Assembly (NCBI RefSeq): GCF_023238205.1
Contig: NZ_CP096659.1
Location: forward strand, 930,001-994,000
DNA length: 64,000 nucleotides
Reading direction: 5' to 3'
DNA from: Halorussus limi
GTDB taxonomy: Archaea > Halobacteriota > Halobacteria > Halobacteriales > Haladaptataceae
Part shown: positions 8,056-16,365 of the stretch, one piece after another
Layout: each line of letters starts with the position of its first letter
Position numbering within the stretch: the stretch's first letter is position 1
Translations under genes and position numbers: made by a program
Notes under the pieces: model-generated
The model's input: only the letters and a program-made list of their open reading frames with translations
What the model was told of the DNA's origin: nothing
Database searches by the model: none

Positions 8056-9567
8056 TCAGAGCGACGGGTCGTCGAGCGCGAGGTGGACGGACTTGCTCTG
8101 GGTGTACTCCGCCAGCGCCTCCTTTCCGCACTCCCTGCCGATGCCGGACTGCTTGAAACCGCCGAACGGCGTTCCGGGGACCGTGCCGAAGTACTGGTTC
8201 ACCCAGATGCTCCCCGCCTCGACGTCGGCGGCCGCACGGTGGGCCCGGGAGGCGTCAGTCGTGAACACGCCGGCCGTGAGACCGTACGACACGTCGTTCG
8301 CGATGTCGATGGCCTCCTCGTACGTCGAGAACGTCGTGACGAACTGGACCGGGCCGAACACCTCCTCCTGAGCGATGCGCATCTCCGGGTTCACGTCGCC
8401 GAACACGGTCGGTTCGACGTAGTAACCCTCGTCGAGTTCCGCGTCGTCGGGGCGGCCGCCGCCCGCGAGTACGGTCGCGCCCTCCTCCTTCCCGAGTTCG
8501 ACGTACTCCTCGACCTTCTCGCGGTGGGCCGCGTAGCAGAGCGGCCCCTGGTTCGCGTCCTGCAAGGGGTCGCCGACGGTTCGGGACTCGACCGCGTCGA
8601 GGTAGTGGTCGAGGAATTCCTCCTCCACGTCTTCGTGGACCAGCAGGCGAGTTCCCGAGTCGCAGGACTGGCCGTTGTTGTAGAGTCCGGCGACGGCCGC
8701 GGTCTCGGCCGCCGATTCGACGTCGGCGTCCGGGAAGACCACGAAGGGGTTCTTCCCGCCGAGTTCCAGCGTGACTGGCGTCACGTCGTCGGCCGCCGCG
8801 CGCATGACCTCGCTGCCGACGGGCACCGACCCCGTGAACGAGACCTTCCGAATCCCGTCGTGGCCGGAGACGGCCGCGCCGGCCTCGTCGCCGAAGCCCG
8901 GGACCACGTTCAGCACGCCGTCGGGCAGGATGTCCTCGGCGAGTTGGGCCGCCCGAATCACCGCGAGCGGAGCCTGCTCGGCGGGTTTCGTCACCGAGGT
9001 GTTGCCGGCCGCGAGCGCCGCGCCGACCTTCCACCCCATCAGGAGGACCGGGTAGTTCCACGGGAGTATCTGGCCGGTGACGCCGTAGGGTTCGCGCCGG
9101 ACGTAGGCGTGCGAGTCGTCGCCGACGTCCGGTACCGACCCTTCCTCGCCCGCCGCCGCGGCGGCGTAGTACTCGAAGAAATCGATGCCCGTCTCCACGT
9201 CCGCACGCGCGGCGTAGAGCGGCTTACCGACCTCCAACGTCTCCAACAGGGCGAGTTCGTCGAGATGGTCCCGGAGGACGGTCGTCCACTCGCGGACGAG
9301 GTCGCCCCGCTCCATCGCGGTCATCTCGCCCCACTCGCCGTCGTAGGCCTCTTCGGCCGCCGACACCGCGGCGTCGACGTCGGCCTCGCGTCCGCGGGCC
9401 ACGTCGGCTATCGGTTCGCCGATAGCGGGGTCTTCGGGCGCGAACGTCTCGCCGTCGGCCGCGGCGGTAGTCTCGCCGGCGACGACGGCGCCGAACTCGA
9501 CGCCCTCGGTCGCCTCTTCGATCGCCGATTCGTGATTCGCTCTGAGTGAGTCGTCGTAGCCTGTCAT
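8056..9567 (-). CDS. Aldehyde dehydrogenase (betaine/aminoaldehyde dehydrogenase-like)
   Basis: 503 residues with complete ALDH motifs: LPWNYPVLLMGWK near 168, SFTGSVPVGSEVM near 243, Glu268 in LELGGKNPF, and nucleophile Cys302 in NGQSCDSG. The start lies 36 nt downstream of the stop of the polyamine-importer ATPase gene, so it is probably the last gene of the potD-potA transcript. That makes an aminoaldehyde derived from an imported amine the most likely substrate (inference). It is the third NAD-type ALDH within 6 kb, and none of the three is a recent copy of another, judging by their divergent active-site surroundings. Confidence 0.9.
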   Translation of the reverse strand: MTGYDDSLRANHESAIEEATEGVEFGAVVAGETTAAADGETFAPEDPAIGEPIADVARGREADVDAAVSAAEEAYDGEWGEMTAMERGDLVREWTTVLRDHLDELALLETLEVGKPLYAARADVETGIDFFEYYAAAAAGEEGSVPDVGDDSHAYVRREPYGVTGQILPWNYPVLLMGWKVGAALAAGNTSVTKPAEQAPLAVIRAAQLAEDILPDGVLNVVPGFGDEAGAAVSGHDGIRKVSFTGSVPVGSEVMRAAADDVTPVTLELGGKNPFVVFPDADVESAAETAAVAGLYNNGQSCDSGTRLLVHEDVEEEFLDHYLDAVESRTVGDPLQDANQGPLCYAAHREKVEEYVELGKEEGATVLAGGGRPDDAELDEGYYVEPTVFGDVNPEMRIAQEEVFGPVQFVTTFSTYEEAIDIANDVSYGLTAGVFTTDASRAHRAAADVEAGSIWVNQYFGTVPGTPFGGFKQSGIGRECGKEALAEYTQSKSVHLALDDPSL

Positions 9568-9603
9568 GGGAAAAGGATGTCGTCTATCGGTTCGATGAGG
9601 GAG

Positions 9604-10734
9604 TCACCGGGTCAGCACGACCACGTTGTCCACGGACCAGCCGACGGTCACGGTTCGGCCGGTCGAGAGGTACTCCCCGCGGTCGGTTATCTGCATGTCC
9701 ACGGTCAGCGTCTTGCCGTTCTCCAGTTCGACGACGAACTTCCCGAGGTTGCCCTTGTAGATTTCGTCGACGACTTCGGCCTCGAACGCGTTGTCGAGCC
9801 CCTGCGCCTCGGAGCCGAGCCGTATCTTCTCGGGGCGGACCGCGAACGAGACCTCGCCGTCGGCCGCGGGTTCGCGGGGGACCCGGAACGACAGTCCGTC
9901 GCTCTCGACCACGGGCCCCTCCTGCGTCTCGGCGTACGCGCCGCGCACGAGGTTGGTCTCGCCGATGAAGTCGGCGACGAACTCGGTCTCGGGCTGTTCG
10001 TAGATTTCGGTCGCCGTGCCCAACTGTTCGAGGTGACCGTCGTTCATCACCGCGATCTCGTCGCTCATCGTCAGCGCCTCCTCCTGGTCGTGGGTGACGT
10101 AGACGAACGTCGTTCCCAGTTCCTCCTGGAGGTTCTTCAGTTCGACCTGCATGTTCTTCCGGAGCTTCAGGTCGAGCGCGCCGAGCGGTTCGTCGAGCAG
10201 GAGCACCGTCGGCTGGGTCACCAACGCCCGCGCGAGTGCGACCCGCTGTTGCTGACCGCCCGAGAGTTCGTCGATCTCCCGGTCCTGATAGTCGGGGAGT
10301 TCGACCAGTTCGAGTATCTCGGCCACGCGGGCGTCTATCTCCTCGCTGCCCGTCCGCTTGGCGAGGCTCTTGAGTCCGCCGCCCGAGGAGCCGCCGTCCG
10401 CGCGCTCGTCGGGGAGCCCCTTCATCTGGAGGCCGAACGCGACGTTCTCTCCCACGGTCATGTGGGGGAACAGCGCGTACGACTGGAACACCATGCTGGT
10501 GTCGCGCTCGAACGGCGGCACGTCGGTCACCCGCTCGCCGTCGATGTACACTTCTCCCTCCGTCGGCGTCTCGAAGCCGTCGATACACCGGAGCAGCGTC
10601 GTCTTGCCACAGCCCGACGGACCCAGCAGCGTGAGGAACTTCCCCTCCTCGATGTCGAGGCTCACGTCGTCCACCGCGACCACGTCGTCGAACCGCTTGG
10701 TGATGCCGTCGAGCTGAACGTCGTAGCTCGTCAT
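9604..10734 (-). CDS. potA: ABC transporter ATPase, spermidine/putrescine type
   Basis: 376 residues. Walker A is GPSGCGKT (about residue 38), the Q-loop region VFQSYALFPHMTVGENV follows, then the signature LSGGQQQR, Walker B LLLDEPLGALD and the switch His in YVTHDQEEA. The C-terminal third is a TOBE-type domain, as in PotA-like importers. It energises uptake through the two permeases encoded at 12057-13921. It starts 3 nt after the stop of the substrate-binding protein gene, so potD and potA form one transcript. A Ser/Gly-rich insertion (GGSSGGG, about residue 120) lies in the helical domain. The subfamily is confident; putrescine versus spermidine, or another amine, is not resolved. Confidence 0.9.
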   Translation of the reverse strand: MTSYDVQLDGITKRFDDVVAVDDVSLDIEEGKFLTLLGPSGCGKTTLLRCIDGFETPTEGEVYIDGERVTDVPPFERDTSMVFQSYALFPHMTVGENVAFGLQMKGLPDERADGGSSGGGLKSLAKRTGSEEIDARVAEILELVELPDYQDREIDELSGGQQQRVALARALVTQPTVLLLDEPLGALDLKLRKNMQVELKNLQEELGTTFVYVTHDQEEALTMSDEIAVMNDGHLEQLGTATEIYEQPETEFVADFIGETNLVRGAYAETQEGPVVESDGLSFRVPREPAADGEVSFAVRPEKIRLGSEAQGLDNAFEAEVVDEIYKGNLGKFVVELENGKTLTVDMQITDRGEYLSTGRTVTVGWSVDNVVVLTR

Positions 10735-10737
10735 CGT

Positions 10738-11937
10738 CTACGCGTTCTGAATCTCGGTCCACGCCCGGCTGTACGTCTGGGTGGCCTGACCGAGGTTCTG
10801 GATGTACTCCAGCTTCTTCATCGTCGAGGAGTCCGGGTAGATGCTCTTGTTGTTGAGGATGTCCTCGCTGATGTGCTTCTCGGCCTGCTCGTTGGGGCTG
10901 CCGTAGTAGGTCCAGTTGGTGATTCGGGCGCCGATCTTCGCGTTGAGGTAGTAGTTGATGAACGCGTGCGCGGCGTTCGGGTGGGGCGCTTTCTTGGTGA
11001 CGGCACCGTTGTCAACCCAGATGACGCCGCCCTCCTTCGGAACCGCGTAGGCGATGGGCGAGGAGCCGTCCTTGTACGTCTCCCAGTAGGCCTGGAACAC
11101 GCCGCCGGACCACGCGTGGACCGGGCTCGCCTGCTTGTTGATGAGGTTGGTGGTGAAGTTCGACGAGTCGTAGGTCTTGAGGAGGCTCTTCTGGTTGATG
11201 AGCATCTCCTTGGCCTCCTCTATCTTCGACTCGTCCTTCGTGTTGAGCGAGTAGCCCAGGCGCTTGAGGGTCGCGCCGATGGTCTCGCGCATGTCGTCGA
11301 GCATCGTCATCTGGCCCTTCCACTGCTCGTTCCACATCGCGTCCCAGGAGTTGATGCTCACGTCGCTCCCGAGCATCTCCTTGTTGTAGCCGATGCCCGA
11401 GGTGCCCCACTGGTACGGCGCGGAGTACGTCCCGGGGTCGGGGTCGTACGGCGTGTCGGTGAACTTCGACCCGAGGTTGCCGTAGTTGGGAATCTTGCTC
11501 TTGTCCAGCTTCTGGAGCATCCCCTGGTCCACGAGGACGTTGATCATGTAGTCGCTCGGGAAGACGAGGTCGTACTGCTTGAGACCGCCCGCCTTCAGCT
11601 TGTTGAACATCTCCTCGTTGGAGGCGTAGTTCGAGACGTTGACCTTCACGCCGTAGGTCTTCTCGAAGTCCTGAACCGTGCCGTCGGGCCAGTAGTCGCC
11701 CCACTGGAAGATGTTCAGCTTGTCCTCCAGTTCGTAGTCGAGTTCCTTCAGCCCGTACTTCTCGCGCGGGTTCTTGGACGCCGCCGTCGTCGTATCGGAA
11801 GCCGTGGTCGTCGTGGCCTGTCCGCCGCCGTCGCCACCGGTACAACCTGCGAGTCCGGTCAGCCCGATAGCCGTGAGCGAACCGGTCGTCTTGAGGAAGC
11901 GCCGCCTGTCGCCGTCCGTCTTTCTTTGCTTGACCAT
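10738..11937 (-). CDS. potD: Extracellular solute-binding lipoprotein, spermidine/putrescine type
   Basis: The ATG at 11937 is preferred over the in-frame GTG at 11946, giving 399 residues. A Tat signal (DRRRFLK) is followed by a hydrophobic run and the lipobox TGLAGC, then a Thr-rich linker, so the protein is exported folded and lipid-anchored. The mature part is a PotD-like periplasmic-binding fold with NIFQWGDYW near the start and SDYMINVLVDQG. It delivers substrate to the PotBC permeases. It heads the potD-potA-ALDH series; the 119-nt gap from the potC stop contains two ataaag boxes (11981-11998) that could form its promoter. Confidence 0.9.
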   Translation of the reverse strand: MVKQRKTDGDRRRFLKTTGSLTAIGLTGLAGCTGGDGGGQATTTTASDTTTAASKNPREKYGLKELDYELEDKLNIFQWGDYWPDGTVQDFEKTYGVKVNVSNYASNEEMFNKLKAGGLKQYDLVFPSDYMINVLVDQGMLQKLDKSKIPNYGNLGSKFTDTPYDPDPGTYSAPYQWGTSGIGYNKEMLGSDVSINSWDAMWNEQWKGQMTMLDDMRETIGATLKRLGYSLNTKDESKIEEAKEMLINQKSLLKTYDSSNFTTNLINKQASPVHAWSGGVFQAYWETYKDGSSPIAYAVPKEGGVIWVDNGAVTKKAPHPNAAHAFINYYLNAKIGARITNWTYYGSPNEQAEKHISEDILNNKSIYPDSSTMKKLEYIQNLGQATQTYSRAWTEIQNA

Positions 11938-12056
11938 CTTTATCACACCGACTCTTTTCGGCTAAAGGGGTGTATATGGCATAAAGATTGGGGATAAAGT
12001 CTTCACGTGCCGAACTTTTTCCACCCCTCGAGCGGCCTGAAACCGGCGGTTCGGGG

Positions 12057-12905
12057 CTACCAGATGGGGCCCTCGAACCACTGCGCGATGCCGACGACCC
12101 CCATGGTCACGACGATGATGAGCGCCGCGACCACGTTGACCCCCGGCGTGATGCCCTGGCGCACCATCGAGAAGAAGAAGATGGGCAGCGTGTTCTGATT
12201 GCCGATGATGAAGAACGTGACGACGAAGTCGTCGAAGCTCATGGCGAACGCCAGCAGCGCGCCCGCGACGATGCCGGGCTTGAGCATGGGCAGGGTGACG
12301 TACCGGAACGTCTCCAGTTCGTTCGCGCCGAGGTCCTTGGCGGCCTCCTCAAGGGTCCGGTCGAACCGCTGGAGACGCGCCAGGACGACGATGGTCACGA
12401 AGCTGATGTCGAACGCGATGTGACCGATGGCGGCGGTGTGGAGTCCGAGCGACATCCCGACGATGTTGAAGAACAACAGCAGCGAGATGCCCATCACGAT
12501 GCTCGGGATGATGATGGGCATGTAGACGATGCCCGTGAACAGTCCCTTCCCGGGGAAGTCGTAGCGGTCGAGCGCGAAGGCGAGCATCGTCCCGAAGACG
12601 ACGCTCGCGACGACGGTGACGAGCGCGATCTCGACCGAGTGGACCAGCGCGGAGAACGCCGCGGAGGGGTTGACGCGTGCGACCGTCTCGCCCGCCAGCA
12701 GCGCTTCGTACCACTCGGTCGTGAACCCCTGCCAGACGAGCGCGTACCGCGAGTCGTTGAACGAGAGCGCGATAAGCACGACGATGGGAAGGTACAGGAA
12801 CAGGTACACCAGCGCCGCTTCGACCGCGAGCAGCGTGCCGCCCCACTCGAAGATTCGGGACCGGAGGCGGGCGAACGGACTGCGATTTCGCGACCCGGTG
12901 CTCAT
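12057..12905 (-). CDS. potC: ABC transporter permease, PotC type
   Basis: 282 residues with six predicted hydrophobic segments (first at about 24-48, last near 255-275). The EAA loop EEAAKDLGANELETFRYVTL, which docks on the ATPase, lies near residue 195. It pairs with PotB to form the membrane channel of the polyamine-type importer. The ATG overlaps the potB stop by 4 nt (ATGA), a clear sign of translational coupling. Confidence 0.9.
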   Translation of the reverse strand: MSTGSRNRSPFARLRSRIFEWGGTLLAVEAALVYLFLYLPIVVLIALSFNDSRYALVWQGFTTEWYEALLAGETVARVNPSAAFSALVHSVEIALVTVVASVVFGTMLAFALDRYDFPGKGLFTGIVYMPIIIPSIVMGISLLLFFNIVGMSLGLHTAAIGHIAFDISFVTIVVLARLQRFDRTLEEAAKDLGANELETFRYVTLPMLKPGIVAGALLAFAMSFDDFVVTFFIIGNQNTLPIFFFSMVRQGITPGVNVVAALIIVVTMGVVGIAQWFEGPIW

Positions 12906-13921
12906 GCGATATCAGCGCTCCCGTACTTCTGGTAGAGCGCGATAGCTAGCAGCATGATTCCCATGAGCGTGAACGACCCCGCCGCGCCGAGCGGCCAGTT
13001 GCCCGCCGCGCCGAACTGCGCGGCGATGAAGTTGCCGATCATCTGGCTGTTGGTCCCGCCGAGCAGGTCGGGGATGACGTACGCGCCGGTACTCGGGATG
13101 AACACCAAAAGGCTCCCCGCGACGACGCCGGGCATCGACAGCGGGAAGATGACCTTCCGAAACGCCTGAAGCTTGTTCGCGCCGAGGTCCATCGCCGCCT
13201 CCTGGAGCGTGAAGTCTATCTCCTCGATGCTGGCGTACACGGGGAGGATCATGAACGGAATCCAGATGTACACCAGTCCCACCATCACCGCGAACTGCGA
13301 GTTCATCAGCGACTGCCCGGCCTCGTAGAACGGGAGGAAGCCGAGCGCGTTCGTGAGGACGCTGTTGCCCGACAGCAGTATCTGAATCGCGTAGATGCGG
13401 ACGAGGAACGACGCCCAGAACGGGAGGATGATGAGCACCAACAGCAGGTCCTGGTACTCCTCCGGGGCGATGCGACCGACGTAGTAGGCGACGGGGTAGC
13501 CGACGGCGAACGACACCAGCGTCGCCAGCAGTCCGTATCCGATGCTCTTGAGCGTCAACTGGACGTACGGAGTGGGTTCGCCCGCGGCGAACTGAAGGTT
13601 CGTCGGCACGATGGCTTCCAGCAACCACGCGACGGTCCACCAGATCGCCTGAAACACCGAGGCGTCCTCCGGGACGAAGAACAGACGATACTGCTGGAGA
13701 CCGAGGTACTTCGGGGCGACGAGCACCTCGCCGAACGCCCCTCGCTGGCCGAAGCTGTAGTAGAACATCACGCCCAAGGGCACGAGGAAGAAGACGAACA
13801 GCCAGAACGCGCTCGGGGTGACGTTGACCGCGAACCCCGTCCACCGGCTCCGCCGGATCCGCTGGCGCAGGCTCGGACCCGACTCGACGTCTCGTTCCCG
13901 CGACTTGTGTTCACTTGCCAT
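12902..13921 (-). CDS. potB: ABC transporter permease, PotB type
   Basis: 339 residues from the ATG at 13921. An in-frame start at 14020 would add 33 residues but would overlap the divergent promoter region, so I reject it. After a basic N-terminus the first membrane segment is at about residues 25-48; the EAA motif QEAAMDLGANKLQAFRKVIF is in the last third. A long extracytoplasmic loop follows the first helix, as in PotB-like permeases. Its start faces the amidohydrolase gene at 14056, and the 134-nt divergent region between them probably carries the promoters of both units. Confidence 0.88.
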   Translation of the reverse strand: MASEHKSRERDVESGPSLRQRIRRSRWTGFAVNVTPSAFWLFVFFLVPLGVMFYYSFGQRGAFGEVLVAPKYLGLQQYRLFFVPEDASVFQAIWWTVAWLLEAIVPTNLQFAAGEPTPYVQLTLKSIGYGLLATLVSFAVGYPVAYYVGRIAPEEYQDLLLVLIILPFWASFLVRIYAIQILLSGNSVLTNALGFLPFYEAGQSLMNSQFAVMVGLVYIWIPFMILPVYASIEEIDFTLQEAAMDLGANKLQAFRKVIFPLSMPGVVAGSLLVFIPSTGAYVIPDLLGGTNSQMIGNFIAAQFGAAGNWPLGAAGSFTLMGIMLLAIALYQKYGSADIA

Positions 13922-14055
13922 GCGTTTCTGTGTCTCATCGTCGTGGCCCCCCGAAATAAGTTTTGCTCTGTTCCGACATCGTCCGATGATTTTCCCGCTC
14001 ATTCGCCCCCATTCAGACAAAGTTTTTGTTACTGTGCCTCAATACGTTCATCAGC
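13922..14055. promoter_or_regulatory. Divergent promoter region between the potBC and amidohydrolase-lrp units
   Basis: 134 nt without a gene. An AT-rich CTTATTT on the minus strand (13954-13960) lies about 36 nt before the potB ATG, and a T-rich element (14021-14030) lies about 30 nt before the plus-strand ATG at 14056. It is the natural site for control by the Lrp-type regulator encoded in the plus-strand unit, but I see no clear long palindrome. Confidence 0.4.
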
Positions 14056-14886
14056 ATGAGTGCGGACCGCGGAACGTTCGACGTCGCCCTCTGCCAGTAC
14101 GAGTTCGGCGGGTGCGAGTCCGTCGAGGCGCTCGGCCGACGAGTCGAGCGACTGTTCGACCGGGCCGGCGAGGCCGACTGCTACGTCCTCCCGGAACTGT
14201 TCGCCAGCGACTGCCTCCCCGCCGACGGGGACCTCTCGACCCTCGACCCGTCCCAGCGGACCGCACTCCACCGCGCGCTCGCCGACGCGGCCGACGACCG
14301 AGAGGCGGTCGTCGTCGGGGGGTCGTACAACGTCACCGAGAACGGGTCGGTGTACAACCGGTGTCCCGTCGCGGTCCCGGGCGAACCCGTCGAGACCTAC
14401 GACAAGTCCCGCCTCATCCCCGAAGAGCGAACGGCCGGGAAGCGTGCGGGCGATGCGCGACCGCCGGTCGTCGAGCACCGCGGCGTCGGGGTCGGCGTCG
14501 CGGTGTGCTACGACGTGGAGTTCCCCGAGTTAGTCCGGGACCTCGCCGACCGCGGGGCCGAGGTCGTCGCGGTCCCCTCGTGGACCGCCAGCGAGGCCGG
14601 TTTCCAGCGCGTCCGCCGGTGTTCGGCGGCCCGGGCGGTCGAGAACCAACTGTACGTCGCGCAGGTCAGCGTCGTGGGCGAGCGGTCGGCGGACCTCCGA
14701 GGGACGGGGCGGTCAGCGGTGTTCGCCCCCTGTGACGACGTCGTGGGAGCGGGCGGCACCCGCCTCTCGCTCCCGCGCGACGAACGCGCGGCCGCGACGT
14801 GTTCGGTGGACGTGGACGCGGTGCGGCGGTCCCGAGCGGACGCGTCGGTTCGGCCCTACACCGACGCGAGACGAGGCGAGGAGTGA
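14056..14886 (+). CDS. Carbon-nitrogen hydrolase (nitrilase superfamily amidohydrolase)
   Basis: 276 residues, usual for the family. The start is the ATG at 14056, not the in-frame codon 30 nt earlier. The catalytic triad is visible: Glu47 in LPELF, Lys117 in YDKSRL and Cys151 in VCYDVEFPE. Family members hydrolyse amides such as omega-amides, N-carbamoyl-amines and beta-ureidopropionate. In a block with a polyamine importer, an N-carbamoylputrescine- or omega-amidase-like role is plausible, but it is inferred only from context. The next gene begins about 50 nt downstream, so this opens a three-gene unit with the Lrp regulator and the deiminase-fold protein. Confidence 0.85.
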   Translation: MSADRGTFDVALCQYEFGGCESVEALGRRVERLFDRAGEADCYVLPELFASDCLPADGDLSTLDPSQRTALHRALADAADDREAVVVGGSYNVTENGSVYNRCPVAVPGEPVETYDKSRLIPEERTAGKRAGDARPPVVEHRGVGVGVAVCYDVEFPELVRDLADRGAEVVAVPSWTASEAGFQRVRRCSAARAVENQLYVAQVSVVGERSADLRGTGRSAVFAPCDDVVGAGGTRLSLPRDERAAATCSVDVDAVRRSRADASVRPYTDARRGEE

Positions 14887-14937
14887 CTCTTGATGAGAAA
14901 CAGAACGAATACGGAAACGCGGACCGAACCTTCCACC

Positions 14938-15390
14938 ATGACTATCGACGAAATAGACGCGAAGATACTCAAGATACTACAGGCCGACGGTCGGACCGCC
15001 CTGTCGGAGATCGCCCGACGGCTCGACATGGGAAGCGCGACCATACACGAGCGAGTCAACACCCTCGAAGAGGAGGGGTACATCCAGGACTATCGGGCGG
15101 TGCTGGACTCCGAACTGCTCGGTCTCGACAACGTGGCGTTCATCCGGGTCCAGACCGACGCGGGGCGGTTCTCGGAGGTGGCGGAACGGCTCGCCGAGGA
15201 GAGCGCGATTCAGGAGATTCACGAACTCACCGGCGAGACCGACCTGCTCCTGAAGGTCAGGGTCGGCAGCCGCGAGGACCTGACCGACTTCCTGAGCAGT
15301 ATCGGCAAATACGAGGGCGTCGTCTCGACCAAGACCGACGTTGCCCTGCGCAGCGTGAAGGAAGAGAATCGGCTGAACGTTCCGGAATGA
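14938..15390 (+). CDS. Lrp/AsnC family transcriptional regulator
   Basis: 150 residues from the ATG at 14938 (MTIDEIDAKILKILQADG); an in-frame start 48 nt upstream would add an atypical tail. The N-terminal winged helix-turn-helix (residues 4-55, with ALSEIARRLDMGSATIHERV) is followed by the RAM/AsnC effector domain with ELTGETDLLLKVRV. Such proteins sense amino acids or related small molecules and act as oligomers on nearby promoters. Its place inside the amine catabolic block makes it the likely local regulator. The stop overlaps the next gene's start (ATGATGA). Confidence 0.92.
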   Translation: MTIDEIDAKILKILQADGRTALSEIARRLDMGSATIHERVNTLEEEGYIQDYRAVLDSELLGLDNVAFIRVQTDAGRFSEVAERLAEESAIQEIHELTGETDLLLKVRVGSREDLTDFLSSIGKYEGVVSTKTDVALRSVKEENRLNVPE

Positions 15391-16265
15391 TGACCGGCTG
15401 GGACCTCTCGCCGTCGGTGCGGAGCGAAGTCGGGCGACTGGAGCGCGTGCTGGTCCACGAGCCCGGACCGGAGTTCTCGACCGTGGTGGACCCAGACGCG
15501 TGGGAGTGGGACGGACTCCCCCGACAGGAGACCGCGGCCGAAGAGCATCGGGCGCTGGTCGAACAACTGGAGAGCGACGGCGTGACGGTCGACCGACTCG
15601 GCGGCGCGTCCGAGGGACTCGCCGAGTCGCTGTTCGTCCGAGACGTCGGACTCGCCGTCGAGGGCGGACTCGTCGTCGGAAAGATGGTCGAGGAGACGCG
15701 TCACGGCGAGGAGCGTCGAGTCGCCGAGCGCGCGCTCGAACTGGGCATCCCCGTCTACCACACAGTCCACGGCTCCGGCGGATTCGAGGCCGGGAACGTG
15801 GTGTGGATAGACGAGACCACCGTGGCCGTCGGCCGGTCCCAGACCACGAACGCCGAAGGCATCCGGCAGGTCCGAAACGTACTGGAAACCTACGACATCG
15901 ACGTCGTCGAGGTCCCCATCTTCGGAAGTACCGAGAGCACCGGCCAGACCCACCTCGCGCTGGTGTTCGCGATGGTCGCCGAGGACCTCGCGCTGGTCTA
16001 CCCGCAGGCGATTCCCCCGGAGTTCCTCGAACTCCTCCACGACCGCGGGATAGAGACCATCAAGGTCCCCATGCGCGAACAGCGGAACCGAGCGACGAGC
16101 ACCATCGTGGTCGAACCCGGCCGCGTGCTCCTTCCCTCGGGCAATCCCCGTGTGCGGGAGTCGCTCACCGAACACGGCATCGACGTGGTCGAACTCGACC
16201 TGCGCGAGATACGGAAGACCGGCGGCGGACTGAAGGGACTGGTCCTCCCGCTAGAGCGAAGCTAG
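15387..16265 (+). CDS. Arginine-deiminase/amidinotransferase-fold protein, catalytically degenerate
   Basis: 292 residues with the pentein fold of the arginine deiminase/dimethylarginine hydrolase family: N-terminal RLERVLVHEPG, FVRDVG (Asp86), FEAGN (Glu134), STGQTHLA (His189) and the C-terminal loop TGGGLKGLVLPLE. In active members this last loop reads GGGxRCxxxP, with Cys as nucleophile. Here that position is Gly284, and the protein contains no cysteine at all. The Asp that follows the catalytic His (HxD) is Ala191. Asp86, Glu134 and His189 remain, so it may still bind a guanidino compound without cleaving it. It is translationally coupled to the Lrp regulator (4-nt overlap), which suggests a sensing or accessory role (inference). 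Confidence 0.8.
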   Translation: MMTGWDLSPSVRSEVGRLERVLVHEPGPEFSTVVDPDAWEWDGLPRQETAAEEHRALVEQLESDGVTVDRLGGASEGLAESLFVRDVGLAVEGGLVVGKMVEETRHGEERRVAERALELGIPVYHTVHGSGGFEAGNVVWIDETTVAVGRSQTTNAEGIRQVRNVLETYDIDVVEVPIFGSTESTGQTHLALVFAMVAEDLALVYPQAIPPEFLELLHDRGIETIKVPMREQRNRATSTIVVEPGRVLLPSGNPRVRESLTEHGIDVVELDLREIRKTGGGLKGLVLPLERS

Positions 16266-16332
16266 CCGGTCTCTTTACTCTGAACGCGATAGAATTTCGT
16301 ATCATTTTCGTGTTTACCATCTTTTTGCCAAA

Positions 16333-16340
16333 GATTTATT
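16333..16340 (+). promoter_or_regulatory. TATA box of the first class-III aminotransferase
   Basis: GATTTATT centred about 29 nt before the ATG at 16366, with purine-rich sequence just upstream (caaa). Leaderless spacing. Confidence 0.55.
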
Positions 16341-16365
16341 GAGTGCCCTTCCGTCGTGTCGGACG

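Noticed and set aside
9577-11997. 806-codon open frame on the plus strand
   Set aside because: Antisense to potA and potD, both with complete family motifs.
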